The notes under the pieces were generated by a model that ran no database searches, was not told where the DNA came from, and saw only the letters and a list, made by a program, of their open reading frames with translations. From Chiridota heheva (Eukaryota; Echinodermata; Holothuroidea; Apodida; Chiridotidae): a stretch of DNA of 64,000 nucleotides. The translations under genes and the position numbers were made by a program. Of the stretch, positions 12,166-23,033 are shown in pieces. The stretch lies in the NCBI GenBank assembly GCA_020152595.1, contig JAIGNY010000316.1, forward strand, positions 615,001-679,000, given 5' to 3'. How positions within the stretch are numbered: the first letter of the stretch is position 1; every line of letters begins with the position of its first letter.

Positions 12166-15100
12166 GAATCCCGAAGTGGGCATATGATGTTTCTCTCACC
12201 ATCTCACATTTATTATTCAAAGGTTCCAGTGGAGCACTGCACTCCACCCATCTCTATATTTAATTACGTAGCTGTACTTGAGCAACCCAGAGAGAAATTG
12301 ATGTCTTAGGGAACAATTCGAGTAAGAAATACCACTTGGTCTCATACCTTAGTGGTAGATCAATCGAACGGTATTCGTGGGGTCTCGGGTTCGAATCCCG
12401 ATGAGGACATATGATTTTTCTCTCACCATCTCACATTCATTATTCAAACGTTCCAGTGAAGAACTGCATTCCACCCATTTTAAACCGTTTATATATTTAA
12501 ATTACGTAGTTGCACTCGAGTAACCCAAAGAGAAATTGATGCCGTAGGGAACATTTTGAGGAGGTAATAACATTTGGCCTCATAGCTCAGTGGTTGAGCG
12601 ACCAAACGGTAGTCTGAGATCTCGGGTTTGAATCCCGATGAGGGCATATGATTTTTCTCTCACCATCTCACATTCATTATTCAAAGGTTCCAGTGGAGAA
12701 CGGCAATCCACCCATTTCACGTCCATCTCTATCTGTCTATATTTAATTACGCAGCTGTTCTCGAGCATTTCCAGAGAGAAATGGATGCCTTAGGGAATAA
12801 TTCGAGGGGGTAATACCACTTGGTCTCATAGCTCAGTGGTCGAGCAACCGAACGGTAGTCGGGGATTTCGGGTTCGAATCCCGATGAGGGCATATGATTT
12901 TTCTCTCACCATCTCACATTCATTATTCAAAGGTTCCAGTGTAGAACTGCATTCCACCCATTTCACACCGTCTCTGTATTTAAATTACGTAGCTGTCCTC
13001 GAGCAACCCAGAGAAAAATTGATACCTTAGGGAACAATTTGAGTGGTAATACCACTTGGCCTCATAGCTAAGTGGTAGAGCAGCCGAACGGTAGTCGGTG
13101 GTCTCGGGTTCGAATCCAGATAAGGGCATATGATTTTTCTCTCCTCATCTCACATTCTTTATTCAAACGTTCTAGTGGAGAACTGCATTCCACCCATTTC
13201 AAGCCATCTCTATATTTAATAACGTAGCTCTACTCGAGCAACCCAGAAAGAAATTGATGCCTTAGGGAATAATTCGAGGGGGTTATAATACAACTTGGCT
13301 TTATAGGTCAGTGGTAGAGCAACCGAACGGTAGTCGGGTGACTGGTTTAAATCCTGATAAGGGCATATGGTTTTTCACCTCTCACCATTCATTATTCAAA
13401 CTTTCCAGTGGAGAACTGCATTCCACCAATTTTACACCATCTTTATATTTAATTATGTAGCTGTCCTCGAGCAACCCAGAGAGAAATTGATGCCACAGGG
13501 AACAATTCGAGGGGATAACACAACTTCGGTTCATCGCTCAGTAGTAGACCAATCGAACGGTAGTCTGGGGTCTCGGGTTGGAATACAGATGAGGGCATAT
13601 GATTTTGCTCTCACCATCTCACATTCATTATCTAAAGGTTCCAGTGAAGAACTGCATTCCACACATTTCACGCCATCTCTATTTTTATTTACGTGGCTGT
13701 TCCCGAGCATTTCCAGAGAGAAATTGATGCGTTAGGGAACAATTGGAGGGGGAAATACCACTTGGCGTAATAGCTCAGTGGTAGATCAACCGAATGGTAT
13801 TCGGGGGTCTCGGGTGCGAATCCCGATAATGGCATATGAATTTTCTCTCACCATCTCACATTCATAATTCAAACGTTCCAGTGGAGAACTGCATTCCACC
13901 AATTTCACACCATCTTTATATTTAATTATGTAGCTGTCCTCGAGCATTTCAGAGAGAAATTGATGCCTCAGGGAACAATTCGAGAGGATAACACAACTTC
14001 GGTTGATCGCTCAGTAGTAGAGCAATCGAACGGTAGTCGGGGGTCTCGGGTTGAAATACAGATGAGGGCATATGATTTTGCTCTCACCATTTCACATTCA
14101 TTATTTAATGGTTCCAGTGAAGAATTGCATTCCGCACATTTAATGCCATCTCTATATTTAATTACGTGGCTGTTCCAGAGCATTTCCAGAAAGAAATTAA
14201 TGCCTTAGGGAACAATTGAAGAAGAAAATACCACTTGGCCTCATCGTTCAGTGGAAGAGTAACCGAACGGTTCCAGTGGAGAATTGCATTCCACCCATTT
14301 TACACCGTCTCTGTATTTAAATTACGTAGCTGTATTTGAGCAATCCAGAGAGTAATTGATGCCTTAGGGAACAATTCGAGTGGGGTAATACCACTTGGCC
14401 TCATAGCTCAGTGGTGGAGCAATTGAACGGTAGTCGGGGGTCACGGGCTCGAATCTCGATGAGGGCATATGATTTTTCTCTCACCATCTAACATTAAATA
14501 TTCAAACGTTCCAGAGTAGAACTGCGTTCCCCCCATTTCACACCGTCTCCATATTTAAATTCCGTAGCTATCCTCGAGCAATCCAGAAATAAATTGCTGC
14601 CTTAGGGAACAATAAAAGGGGGTAATACAACGTGGCCTCATAGCTAAGTGGTAGAGCAACCGAACGGTAGTTGGGGTGTCGGGTTGGAATCCCAAAGAGG
14701 ACATATAATTTTTCTCTCATCATCTCACATTCATTATTCAAAGGTTCCAGTGGAGAACGGCAATCCACCCATTTCACGTCCATCTCTATATTTAATTACG
14801 CAGCTGTTCTCGAGCATTTCCAGAGAGAAATGGATGCCTTAGGGAATAATTCGAGGGGGTAATACAACTTCCCCTATAGCTCAGTGCTGGAGCAACCAAA
14901 CGGTAGTCGGCGATTTCGGGTTCGAATCCCGATGAGGGCATATGATTTTCCTCTCACCATCTCATGTTCATTATTCAAACGTTTCAGTGTAGAATTGGAA
15001 TCTATATTCAAATTCCGTAGCTATCCTCGAGCAATCCAGAGAGCAATTGATGCCTTAGGGAACAATAAAAGGGATAATACCACTTGGCCTCATAGCTCAG

Positions 15101-16545
15101 TGGTAGAGCAGCCGAACGGTATTTGGGGGTCACGGGCTCGAATTCCGATGAGGGCATATGATTTTCCTCTCACCATCTTATGTTTATTATTCAAACGTTC
15201 CAGTGTAGAATTGGAATCTATATTTAAATTCCGTAGCTATCCTCGAGCAGCCCAGAGAGAAATTGATGCCTTAGGGAACAATTGGAAGAAGAAATACCAC
15301 TTGGCCTCATAGTTCAGTGGTAGATCAACCGAACAGTATTCGGGGGTCTGGGATCGAATTCCGATGACGGCATATAATTTTTCTCTCACCATCTCACATT
15401 CATTATTCAAAGCTTCCAGTGAAGAACTGCATTCCACACATTTCATACCGTCTCTATATTTAATTACGTGGCTCTTCCCGAGCCTTTTCAGAGAGAAATT
15501 GATGCTTTAGGGAACTATTGGAGGAGGAAATACCACTTGGTCTCATAGCTCAGTGGTAGAGCAGCCGAACGGTAGTCGCGGGTCACGGGTTCGAATCCCG
15601 ATGGGGGCACATGATTTTCCTCTCACCATCTCTCCTTCATTATTCAAAGGTTTCAGTGGAGAACTGCATTCCACCCATCTCTATATTTAATTACGTAGCT
15701 GTATTCGAGCAAACCAGAGAACAATTGATGCCTTAGAGAACAATTCGATGGGGTAATACCACTTGGCCTCATCGCTCAGTGGTAGAGCAACCGAGCAGTA
15801 GTCGGGGGTCACAGGTCCAAATCCCGACGAGGGCACATGATTGTCCTCTCACTATCTCTCATTCATTATTCAAACGTTTCAATAGAGAACTGCATTCCAC
15901 ACATTTCCCACCATCTCTATATATAATTACGTAGCTGTACTCGAGCAACCCAGAGAGAAATTGATGCCTTTGGAACAATTCGAGGGGTAAAACCACTAAG
16001 CCTCAGAGCTCAGTGCTAAAGCAACCGAACGGTAATCGGAAGTCTCGGTTCGAATCCCAATGAGGGCATATGCTTTTTCTCTCAAAATCTCATGTTGATT
16101 ATTCAAACGTTCAAGTGGAGAACTGCATTCCACCCATTTCACACCGTCTCTGTATTTAAATTACGTAGCTGTACTCGAGCAAACCAGAGAGAAATTTATA
16201 CCTTGGGGAACAATTCGAGGGGGTAACACCACTTCGCCTCGTCGCTCAGTGGTAGAGCAACCGAACAGTAGTCGTAAAATCACGGGTTTGAATCCCAATG
16301 AGGGCACATAATTTTACCTCTCACCATCTCACATTTATTATTCAAACGTTCCAGTGGACAACTGCATTCCACACATCTCTTTATTTAATTACGTAGCTGT
16401 ACTCGAGCAACCTACCCTGAGAGCAATTGATACCTTAGGGAACAATTCGATGGAGTAATACCACTTGGCCTCATAGCTCATAGCTTAGTGGTAGAGTAAC
16501 CGAACGGTGGTCTGAGGTCTCGGGTTCGATTTCCGATAAGTGCAT
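12166..16545 (+). repeat. Tandem array of about 20 tRNA-like units, period about 235-245 bp
   Basis: Each unit has a tRNA-like head of about 71 nt followed by about 165 nt of shared spacer. The head carries an A box (TAGCTCAGTGGTAGAGC), then CCGAACGGTAGTCGG, then a B box (GGTTCGAATCCC) and a TGAGGGCA end. The spacer contains CTCTCACCATCTCACATTCA, GGAGAACTGCATTCCACCCA, TATATTTAATTACGTAGCTG and GAGAGAAATTGATGCCTTAG. A-box starts lie near 12346, 12586, 12831, 13067, 13306, 13536, 13773, 14009, 14247, 14406, 14643, 14878, 15096, 15309, 15549, 15777, 16009, 16242 and 16480; a partial unit opens the array. The unit near 14247 is deleted internally. Most heads are followed by a T4-T5 run (ATGATTTTTCTC), a possible RNA polymerase III terminator. 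The array sits between the duplicated upstream block and the LRR pseudogene and is absent from the other copy of the duplication. Confidence 0.93.
12822..12892 (+). tRNA. tRNA-like gene or pseudogene, best-preserved example of the array
   Basis: It folds as a cloverleaf. The acceptor stem GGTCTCA pairs with TGAGGGC with one mismatch at 2:71. The D arm is GCTC-AGTGGTC-GAGC. The anticodon stem CCGA pairs with TCGG around the loop ACGGTAG. The T arm is TCGGG-TTCGAAT-CCCGA with five perfect pairs, and the discriminator is A. A T5 run follows at 12898-12902. The formal anticodon would be GGT, but position 33 is C rather than the near-universal U, and GGT is not a normal eukaryotic threonine anticodon. 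A functional translational tRNA is therefore unlikely; a tRNA-derived repeat or pseudo-tRNA is preferred. Confidence 0.4.
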
Positions 16546-16659
16546 TTTTCTGTATGTGAAGGGCAGGGGTGGATGAATCCTTCGCAACTTGTCCGTGACA
16601 GTGTTTTTCAGTGCAATGTCAAAAGCAGATTCTCAAAATGCTTCTATTTTCATCCGTAG

Positions 16660-17775
16660 GTGTCCGAACTGGCTATTAAGTGTTTTCTTATATTCCTCTT
16701 CTGGCCAACGTTTTCTGCGTAGGATGTGTACCCATCAGGTTGCAGATGCAAGTACAAATCTTACCTATATTGTGAAAAGCTGGACTCTTTCCCGTACTCT
16801 TCATTTGAAGAACAATTCAAAATTATTCTGTGGAACACGTCACTTTCTTCAACGAGGTACCCAGCTGTATACAACAAAGAAACTTCACATAGCTCCAATA
16901 TCAACTGGACCTGTTTGGGCTAACGTTTGATGATAATGGCATCTCTCACACTTGGGACAGCTACAGCTTCAGCCTGATCAATCTTGAAAAGTTTACTCTC
17001 CGTAACAACTACATCAGAACATTTTCAACAGAACTTCTCAAAATAATGCCAAACATTAGTTATCTGAATTTACAGAAAAATCTGATTGATGGAATTCCAC
17101 CATTGGCCTTTACTTCAACTTTCCATATAAAAATAGTAATACTTGCTGGAAATAACATTCTAAATGTTGAAGAGAATTCCATGAACATGCTTGCAAACTT
17201 GTCTATTTTTCAGATTGCAGGTAATGAATTGAATTTAATACCTGAGGGGCTGTTTCGGGAAAACAAAAACCTGATATCTCTTGATAATAGTTCTAATAAG
17301 ATTACATTTATACCACCAGCTCTTACCTTCAGCTCAAATAAGTATATTTAACATGTAGGCCTATATTTTTTAAAACATCTAATACATAATTTTGGTCGAA
17401 GCTGCTTTCATAACTTATTGTTTCTCAAAATCGTAGATCTCGGGCATTGTAGTCTTGTTCATCTACCTGATGATCTCACTGGTAACACAACCCTGTTTAG
17501 ATTACTAAGTTTGAGATTACAAAATAATAGTTTATCTTTAATCCCAACACAACTCTTACGCCATATGCCAAATCTTCAATTCCTAGATATGAATAACAAC
17601 GTGATAAAAAGCATACATAAAGATACTTTTAAACACAATCAACAACTTCAGTTTTTGTATCTAATGAAGAATGAAATTAACGTTGTGCACCCTGGAGCAT
17701 TCACGGGAATCGGGTCAAAATTCCCTTGGATTAACTAAATCACAACAATTTGTCAACACTGGAATACGGTTCTTT
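16660..17775 (+). pseudogene. Leucine-rich-repeat membrane protein pseudogene (copy 1)
   Basis: This is a paralogue of the intact gene at 20976-22487. The exon begins after a matching splice acceptor (TTCATCCGTAG at 16649-16659) and encodes the same signal-peptide region (VSELAIKCFLIFLFWPTFSA), but a TAG stop follows at 16720-16722 where the intact copy has Gln. The first Cys of the LRR N-cap is changed to Tyr (YPSGCRC). Frameshifts lie in the 16800s, and the frame is lost again at about 17350 (a stop in place of the DYVQYLNF segment) and about 17737. LRR blocks remain readable at 17046-17340 and 17418-17730. Homology ends near 17775, so the last LRR, the C-terminal cap and the membrane segment are missing. 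The tRNA-like array ends only about 115 bp upstream. Confidence 0.9.
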
Positions 17776-19600
17776 GTACTTCAAATCCGCCCTGCATGCT
17801 GGGCAATATATCACTTTCCAATACGAATAGACCTAACGTACCTACTCTGTCTGTGTCACTCGTCGCTGCATTCTTACATCGTTACATCAACCTCCAGAGC
17901 AAGTTATTCTTCTCTAATTTTTCAAAACCAGTCTCCCAATATATATATATACAGAATATGGTCTTTCTTCTCTAATTTTTTTAAAACCAGTCTCCCAATA
18001 TATGTACAGAATGTAGACTTTTCATTCTATTTCCCTGTCCACTGGTTGGCAGAGTGGATGGCGTGGGAAAAAGTATGATAAAAATAGAACATATGTTATC
18101 AAAATGGAACATTTTGGACCTACAAAATGCCCCAAATCGTTGAGCTCCCGGTGGCTTTGCGGTACTACAACCAATGAGAAGAGTACAGCCAGTAAGATAT
18201 ATTCTTATACTACCAATGCCGCAATTCGCAGAGCTTCCGGGGTTTCGCCCCTGGATCCCAATCTGGTATGACCATTTTGGTTCCCGAAAAATCACCCTGA
18301 TCCGCCCTTGATCATATCGCCATGTTGATAGGTGCCGTAACTGCAAGCACGGTAAATTACGCGCAATACAAATCACTGTGTGTATGTTACTGTATCGAAC
18401 ATAAAACATATTGCTCTCTTTTGAAAGCAAAGTGCATGGAAACTCTATACAGCTCACTGTATATCAGCTCTCTCAACTTAAGCGCAGATTCGCATTCCCA
18501 AACTAAGTGCATGTCAGCTTTCTCATATTAAGTTCTCATATTAGGTTATGACTGCTTTTTCATGCAAAGAGCATGTTACAGTAGCTTTCTAACTAAGTTC
18601 ATATCGACTTTCAAGTTTGAGGACGTACATACTTATATTTTGTCATATGTGAAAGAAAGAGACTCAACGAGTAAAATTTGAGATGACAATTTTTGTTTTG
18701 AACACTAAATTTGAGATTACATTTTTGGTTTTTGCATAACATTTGAGAAACATTCCTCCCAAAAAGTGTTTTTTAAAGCAAAAAGCTCGGACAATTCTCA
18801 GCCCGTCTCCTTTGGGGCCTACAATATTGGACTAAACTATTTGAGACACCCCGGGCCCCTTCCCGCGTTCAATGTTTGTGAATTTGTGGAAAATGTTTAT
18901 AATTGCTTTGCATGTCTCTGTATTTGTAAGTGAAGAATTTCGACAACATTGGAAGGAAAAGCAGTGAGAGGAGAAGAAAAGGGAGGGGGTAGGGGTAGGG
19001 GTAGGGGAGGAAAGGAGGGGGGCTGACAAAATAGATTTAGCTTTTTATAAAGCTTTTTAAATATTATTTTACATTCCAAGTATTACATATATTCATGTAG
19101 GACCCAGGTAATTGTTCCAGATAAGAATCTCTTTTTTGTAAGTTCTTTTCCATTAAGGCTTCATTTAAGATACATATTATTAATTACCTCCGCCAACGAA
19201 TTTGGATGAAGGTTTTGTTTACGCCTGTGTTTGTTTGTCTGTTTGTCTGTCATCAAGATATCTGAAGACCTGATAATTAAATTTTGATTAAATTTGGTAT
19301 GTGGTTCAAGTTTGTTTGAAGGGCATAAATAGATGGGTGAGGATGTTTTCATAATCATACAAAAAAGTCCCCTTGCCATCACGTTTCTTTAATTGTCTTT
19401 TCTTTTAAGAAAAGTATAGTGGGTTTTTATTTTTTATTATCAAAAGCCAGTTATCGTCTCTATAACGCGGTGGAATTAACTAATTTTCAATTCCTGTGTT
19501 TTGATTGGTCGAAACACAATGGTTCAATGTGCACCTAAATTGATAAGCCAATCATAATCGTTTTGTAATAAAATGTACGCTACCACATTTTAATCACGAT
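17776..19600. other. Unassigned intergenic DNA
   Basis: No gene was recognised. A short direct repeat (CTTCTCTAATTTTT, then AAACCAGTCTCCCAATATAT) occurs at about 17910-17950 and 17966-18004. A GTAGGGGTAGGGG-type run lies near 18980-19020. Short open frames here show no recognisable domain. Confidence 0.5.
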
Positions 19601-20120
19601 AGATCGCCTTAAATCTGTTTCAATCTCAATTCAATTCGAATTCATACCTTAAATTACTTTAAATCATTTCCAAATTGCAATTTCATTCTAATGTAAAAGT
19701 TATTAAAAATGATGAATTGGGATAAATTTATTCCCCCAACTTCGCCAACGTCGTTATAGTTGTTAAAATATTGAAACACAATAGAATCACATTAAACGAG
19801 TATGAAGTACACTAAAGGTGTAGACCAATTGCACACACAATTATTGATCATTGCAAACAAGATTGGTAGAATTTCAAACTCGCACAGTACACCAATACTT
19901 ATAAAGAGACACTTATTCGGAACTGTAAATTTCAAATATTGGTTATAGAAATGACCCTTAACCTTATTTTGCAAACTTTTCCATATTTTGCAGTTAGGGG
20001 ATGTACAGTCATCATGAGGCCTGCAGTTGTAACTGGAATTTTGGGGAATGTGTTGGAAGACGATTTTATTGCCATATTATTTTCCAACCAATTGTACAAT
20101 TGTCGTCGGCGAATCAACCC
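19600..20120 (+). repeat. Segmental duplication, upstream block, copy 2
   Basis: It matches 11620-12070 in order and orientation. The match resumes after the THAP element at about 20744-20870 (GTGTGCAAATTTGGAGTTCC, CAGTCCTACAAAAACGGG, GGTTAACCCTC). It then runs into the region just upstream of the LRR exon, which also matches copy 1 (about 16550-16660). Confidence 0.75.
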
Positions 20121-20124
20121 TATA

Positions 20125-20739
20125 GGGTGTTTCAGCTGACGTCATGAGGTCACTTGACTTTGTTTACATCGCCATTTTGTCGAGCGAGAACGATAGTCTA
20201 CTGTACTGCTGTACATTTATTTAGACTTACAAACGCTTGCATATTGTTATATAAGATACTTTTTGTAAGATAATTATGCCGGAATCTTGCTGTGCCATGG
20301 TTGCACTAATAGACGTGTGCCGGGAATAAAAAGACGTTTTCTCGATTTCCATCTGATCATAAACGACGTTCACATTGGGTTTCTGCTGTACGAAGGCAAC
20401 GTCTTCCAACCTTCGGTTCACACTAGGATTTGCAGTGAGCACTTTATGCCAGGTATGTAGGCTTTGTCTGCGTATAACGAACAATCAGATGGCGTTCACG
20501 TAAAAGTTACTCTTCGTATACCCGGTGAATATATAAAACGTTAGGAAAATATGAAGTAAAATCGTCGCCGCGAACAAAAACAATAAATTTCGGTGAACTG
20601 GTACTGGTAGGCAGGTTAGCAGGCAGTGTGTTTATTGTACGTGTGGTGTGACTGTACTGTGTGAAGATGCGTGAAACACAATGACGCTTTCCCGGCAAAA
20701 TGGCTCCCAGATAATTAGAGTCACGTGATGATATCCCTC
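20125..20739 (+). mobile_element. THAP-carrying short DNA element, copy A
   Basis: Boundaries come from comparison. Copy 1 of the segmental duplication reads straight through (GTCAACCCTAATTTTGTCC) where this copy is interrupted. The sequence is flanked by TATA (20121-20124) and TATT (20740-20743), which suggests a 4-bp target duplication with one change. The left end is GGGTGTTTCAGCTGACGTCA and the right end is GTGATGATATCCCTC. A shorter relative lies inverted at 54110-54590 with the same ends and TATA on both sides. The element contains a broken THAP zinc-finger exon (20277-20452) and no recognisable catalytic domain, so it is a deletion derivative or a captured exon. Confidence 0.75.
20277..20452 (+). 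pseudogene. THAP-type zinc finger exon, frameshifted
   Basis: It starts with MPESCCA, and further on, across frame changes, it reads as a THAP domain. Fragments CTNRRVPGIKRR, RFPSDHKRRSHWVSAVRR and ICSEHFMPG are recoverable in different frames. The Cys pair near the start and the C-x-x-H at ICSEHF match the C2CH pattern of THAP DNA-binding domains. A donor-like GTATGT follows MPG at 20453. At least two single-base frame breaks and a TAG are visible, so it is not translatable as it stands. THAP domains occur in P-like and Kolobok transposases as well as in host genes; the location inside a bounded element points to the former. Confidence 0.7.
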
Positions 20740-20975
20740 TATTTGTGTGCAAATTTGGAGTTCCCTTGTCCCAGTCCTACAAAAACGGGAGAAGAGTCCT
20801 ACAACACTGTTATTTTAAGGTTAACCCTCTACCCAATACAATAATTTATATACATAAGTCGTTTGTTGTGCGTGAAGAGAGGTGGGTAGATAAATCCTCG
20901 GCAACGTGCATGTGATTATTTTTTCATCGCCACATGAAACTCTGACTCATTCAAATTTTATATTCATCCGTATAG

Positions 20976-22487
20976 GTATCTGAACTGGCTGTCAAATGTT
21001 TTCTTCTATTCCTCTTTTGGCCGGTATTTTCTGCTCAAGATGTGTGCCCGTCAGGATGCAAGTGCGGTAGTAACATATATGACATGGACATGTTTTGTAA
21101 CAAGCTGAACGCTTCATCTGAAGAACAATTCAAACAATTCAAAAATTATTCTGTGAAGTACATCAGTATCATAAACGAGGTACCCAGCCATATGCAACAA
21201 GGAAACTTCACATGGCTCCAATATCAACTGGGTCTGCTTCAGCTGTATTTTCTTGATAATGGCATATCTCACACTTGGGACAACTACAGCTTCAGCCTAA
21301 TCAATCTGGAACAGTTTTCTCTCAGTGGCAACCACATCAGAAAATTTCCGACAGGCCTTCTCAAAACCATGCCAAACATTATTTATCTGGATTTACAGAA
21401 CAATCTGATTAATAAAATTCCATCATTGGCCTTTTCTTCAAATTTCCATTTGGAAATATTGCTACTTAGAAATAATAACATTGTTAATGTTGAAGAGAAT
21501 TCCATGAACATGCTTGCAAACCTATCTACTTTTCGGATTGCACGTAATAAATGGAATTTAATACCTGAAAGGCTGTTTCGGGAAAACAAAAACCTAAAAT
21601 CTCTTGATTTTAGTTCTAATAACATTACATTTATACCACCTCTTACCTTCAGCTCAAATGATTATGTTCAATACTTAAATTTTCGAAGAAATCCAATACA
21701 TACTTTTGGGCGAAGCTGCTTCCAGTACTTATGGTCTCTCAAAGGCCTATTTCTTGAGCATTGCAGTCTTGTTTATCTACCTGATGATCTCACTGGTAAC
21801 ACAACCCTGTTTAGATTACTAAGTTTGAGATTACAAAATAATAGTTTATCTTTAATCCCAACACAACTCTTACGCCATATGCCAAATCTTCAAATCCTAG
21901 ATATGAATAACAACTTGATCAAAAGCATACCTAAAGATGCTTTTAAACACAATCAACAACTGGTATCTTTGTTTCTTATAAAGAATAGAATAAACGTTGT
22001 GCACCCTGAGTTATTCACAGGAATCGGGTCACCATCCCTTTTTATTAATCTGAATGACAACAATTTGTCAACACTGGAATATGATTTTTTTAATATTTCC
22101 GAAGGGACTACCATGAGAATGCAACTCGGAGGAAATCCATGGCTCTGTTCATGTTCGTTTGTCTCAATGCTCATCATGGTGCAAGATTTTGTTAGGATTC
22201 TGGATGAACCCATATGTGTTGGACCAAGCAATGTTGTAAATAAGACATTTTCTGAAGTAAGATATATGGTTCTGGTAGACCTCCTGTGTAAACCCACAAC
22301 CACTTCTTCAATGTCAATCATGGTAACAACCGAAATAGATCTGGATCACATACCTGTAATTCATTACATCATTATTTGCTGCATACTTTCATTGGTCGTG
22401 TTTTCCTGCGTCTTCATATCAGTCAAAAGTATCAAAATAATATGCTTACTGCAGTCTGACTTTGGAACCGACACCACAACGTTATAG
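20976..22487 (+). CDS. LRR transmembrane protein, signal-peptide to stop in one exon
   Basis: The frame opens after an acceptor-like TTCATCCGTATAG (20963-20975) and runs 503 codons to TAG at 22485-22487. It encodes a hydrophobic signal sequence (KCFLLFLFWPVFSAQD) and a cysteine-rich LRR N-cap (CPSGCKC). About twelve LRRs of 23-27 residues follow (pattern LxxLxLxxNxI), then an LRR C-cap (NPWLCSCSF with later CVGP and LLCKP) and one membrane segment (VIHYIIICCILSLVVFSCVF). The cytoplasmic tail is about 20 residues. This is a type I cell-surface receptor-like layout. There is no TIR, kinase or Ig domain, so it is not a complete Toll-like receptor; a decoy, adhesion or co-receptor role is only inference. 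No in-frame ATG lies near the signal sequence, so the start codon is probably in an upstream exon that I could not locate. A pseudogene paralogue lies 4.3 kb upstream. Confidence 0.85.
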   Translation, partial: VSELAVKCFLLFLFWPVFSAQDVCPSGCKCGSNIYDMDMFCNKLNASSEEQFKQFKNYSVKYISIINEVPSHMQQGNFTWLQYQLGLLQLYFLDNGISHTWDNYSFSLINLEQFSLSGNHIRKFPTGLLKTMPNIIYLDLQNNLINKIPSLAFSSNFHLEILLLRNNNIVNVEENSMNMLANLSTFRIARNKWNLIPERLFRENKNLKSLDFSSNNITFIPPLTFSSNDYVQYLNFRRNPIHTFGRSCFQYLWSLKGLFLEHCSLVYLPDDLTGNTTLFRLLSLRLQNNSLSLIPTQLLRHMPNLQILDMNNNLIKSIPKDAFKHNQQLVSLFLIKNRINVVHPELFTGIGSPSLFINLNDNNLSTLEYDFFNISEGTTMRMQLGGNPWLCSCSFVSMLIMVQDFVRILDEPICVGPSNVVNKTFSEVRYMVLVDLLCKPTTTSSMSIMVTTEIDLDHIPVIHYIIICCILSLVVFSCVFISVKSIKIICLLQSDFGTDTTTL

Positions 22488-23033
22488 GTTGGCACAAGTC
22501 TTCATGCCCAAATCACATTGATCAAATCTTCTGAATTTGGGCCTCAAAAATACAAATATACTACACATTACTATGCTGAAAAAATATGAACAGGCCTCTA
22601 CATGTGTCTCTGAGACTCCTCTGAACATTGACTGGAGCAAAATTCGGTCGCCATATTCTGACATTGTGTTATCAAAACCATGTTCCTCTAAAATAACATA
22701 ATGCATAATACACCAATTAGACAGAAAGATAAAGTTGAAAAGATTGAATTTATCACTTTCAACGCGTAAGCCATCTTCTCTGCAGATATTCAGAATAAAA
22801 CTATATAACACGAGATGCATATTTCAAAAATATTTGTAGCTTTTTGTTATAGGCCCTATGATTATTCTTAATAATTGTAAGTTTTAAAATTTGTCTCATT
22901 TTCAGCCTTTTATTATAGTGATTTAATGTTTCCGTGTTTCAATTGTTAAAAAACACTATTGTTATGACTTCTTGCAAGTTGAACACCACACATTTGCACT
23001 GGAAGATTTCGGTCCAAAATTAGGAATAAACAT
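22488..23033. other. LRR gene 3' flank, nothing else recognised
   Basis: No TIR or other cytoplasmic domain is readable in any frame within 500 bp after the LRR stop. No clear polyadenylation assignment can be made. Confidence 0.4.

Noticed and set aside
12822-12892. Functional threonine tRNA (GGT)
   Set aside because: C at position 33, a mismatch in the acceptor stem and an anticodon not normally used in eukaryotes make it more likely tRNA-derived.
13367-15446. Several open frames containing SRGFRVRIPMRAYDF-like and YVAVLEQ-like repeats
   Set aside because: They are translations of the tRNA-like array (the B box reads as GFRVRIP); frames differ between units.
12166-16545. CRISPR-like array (regular repeats)
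   Set aside because: The units are 240 bp, diverged, tRNA-like and in animal DNA; there are no short identical repeats with unique spacers.
21042-22487. Start of the LRR gene at the GTG at 21042
   Set aside because: GTG starts are not expected here; the frame continues upstream through a signal peptide to a splice acceptor at 20975.
22482-22820. 112-residue minus-strand open frame after the LRR gene
   Set aside because: No recognisable domain; it overlaps the likely 3' UTR of the LRR gene on the opposite strand.
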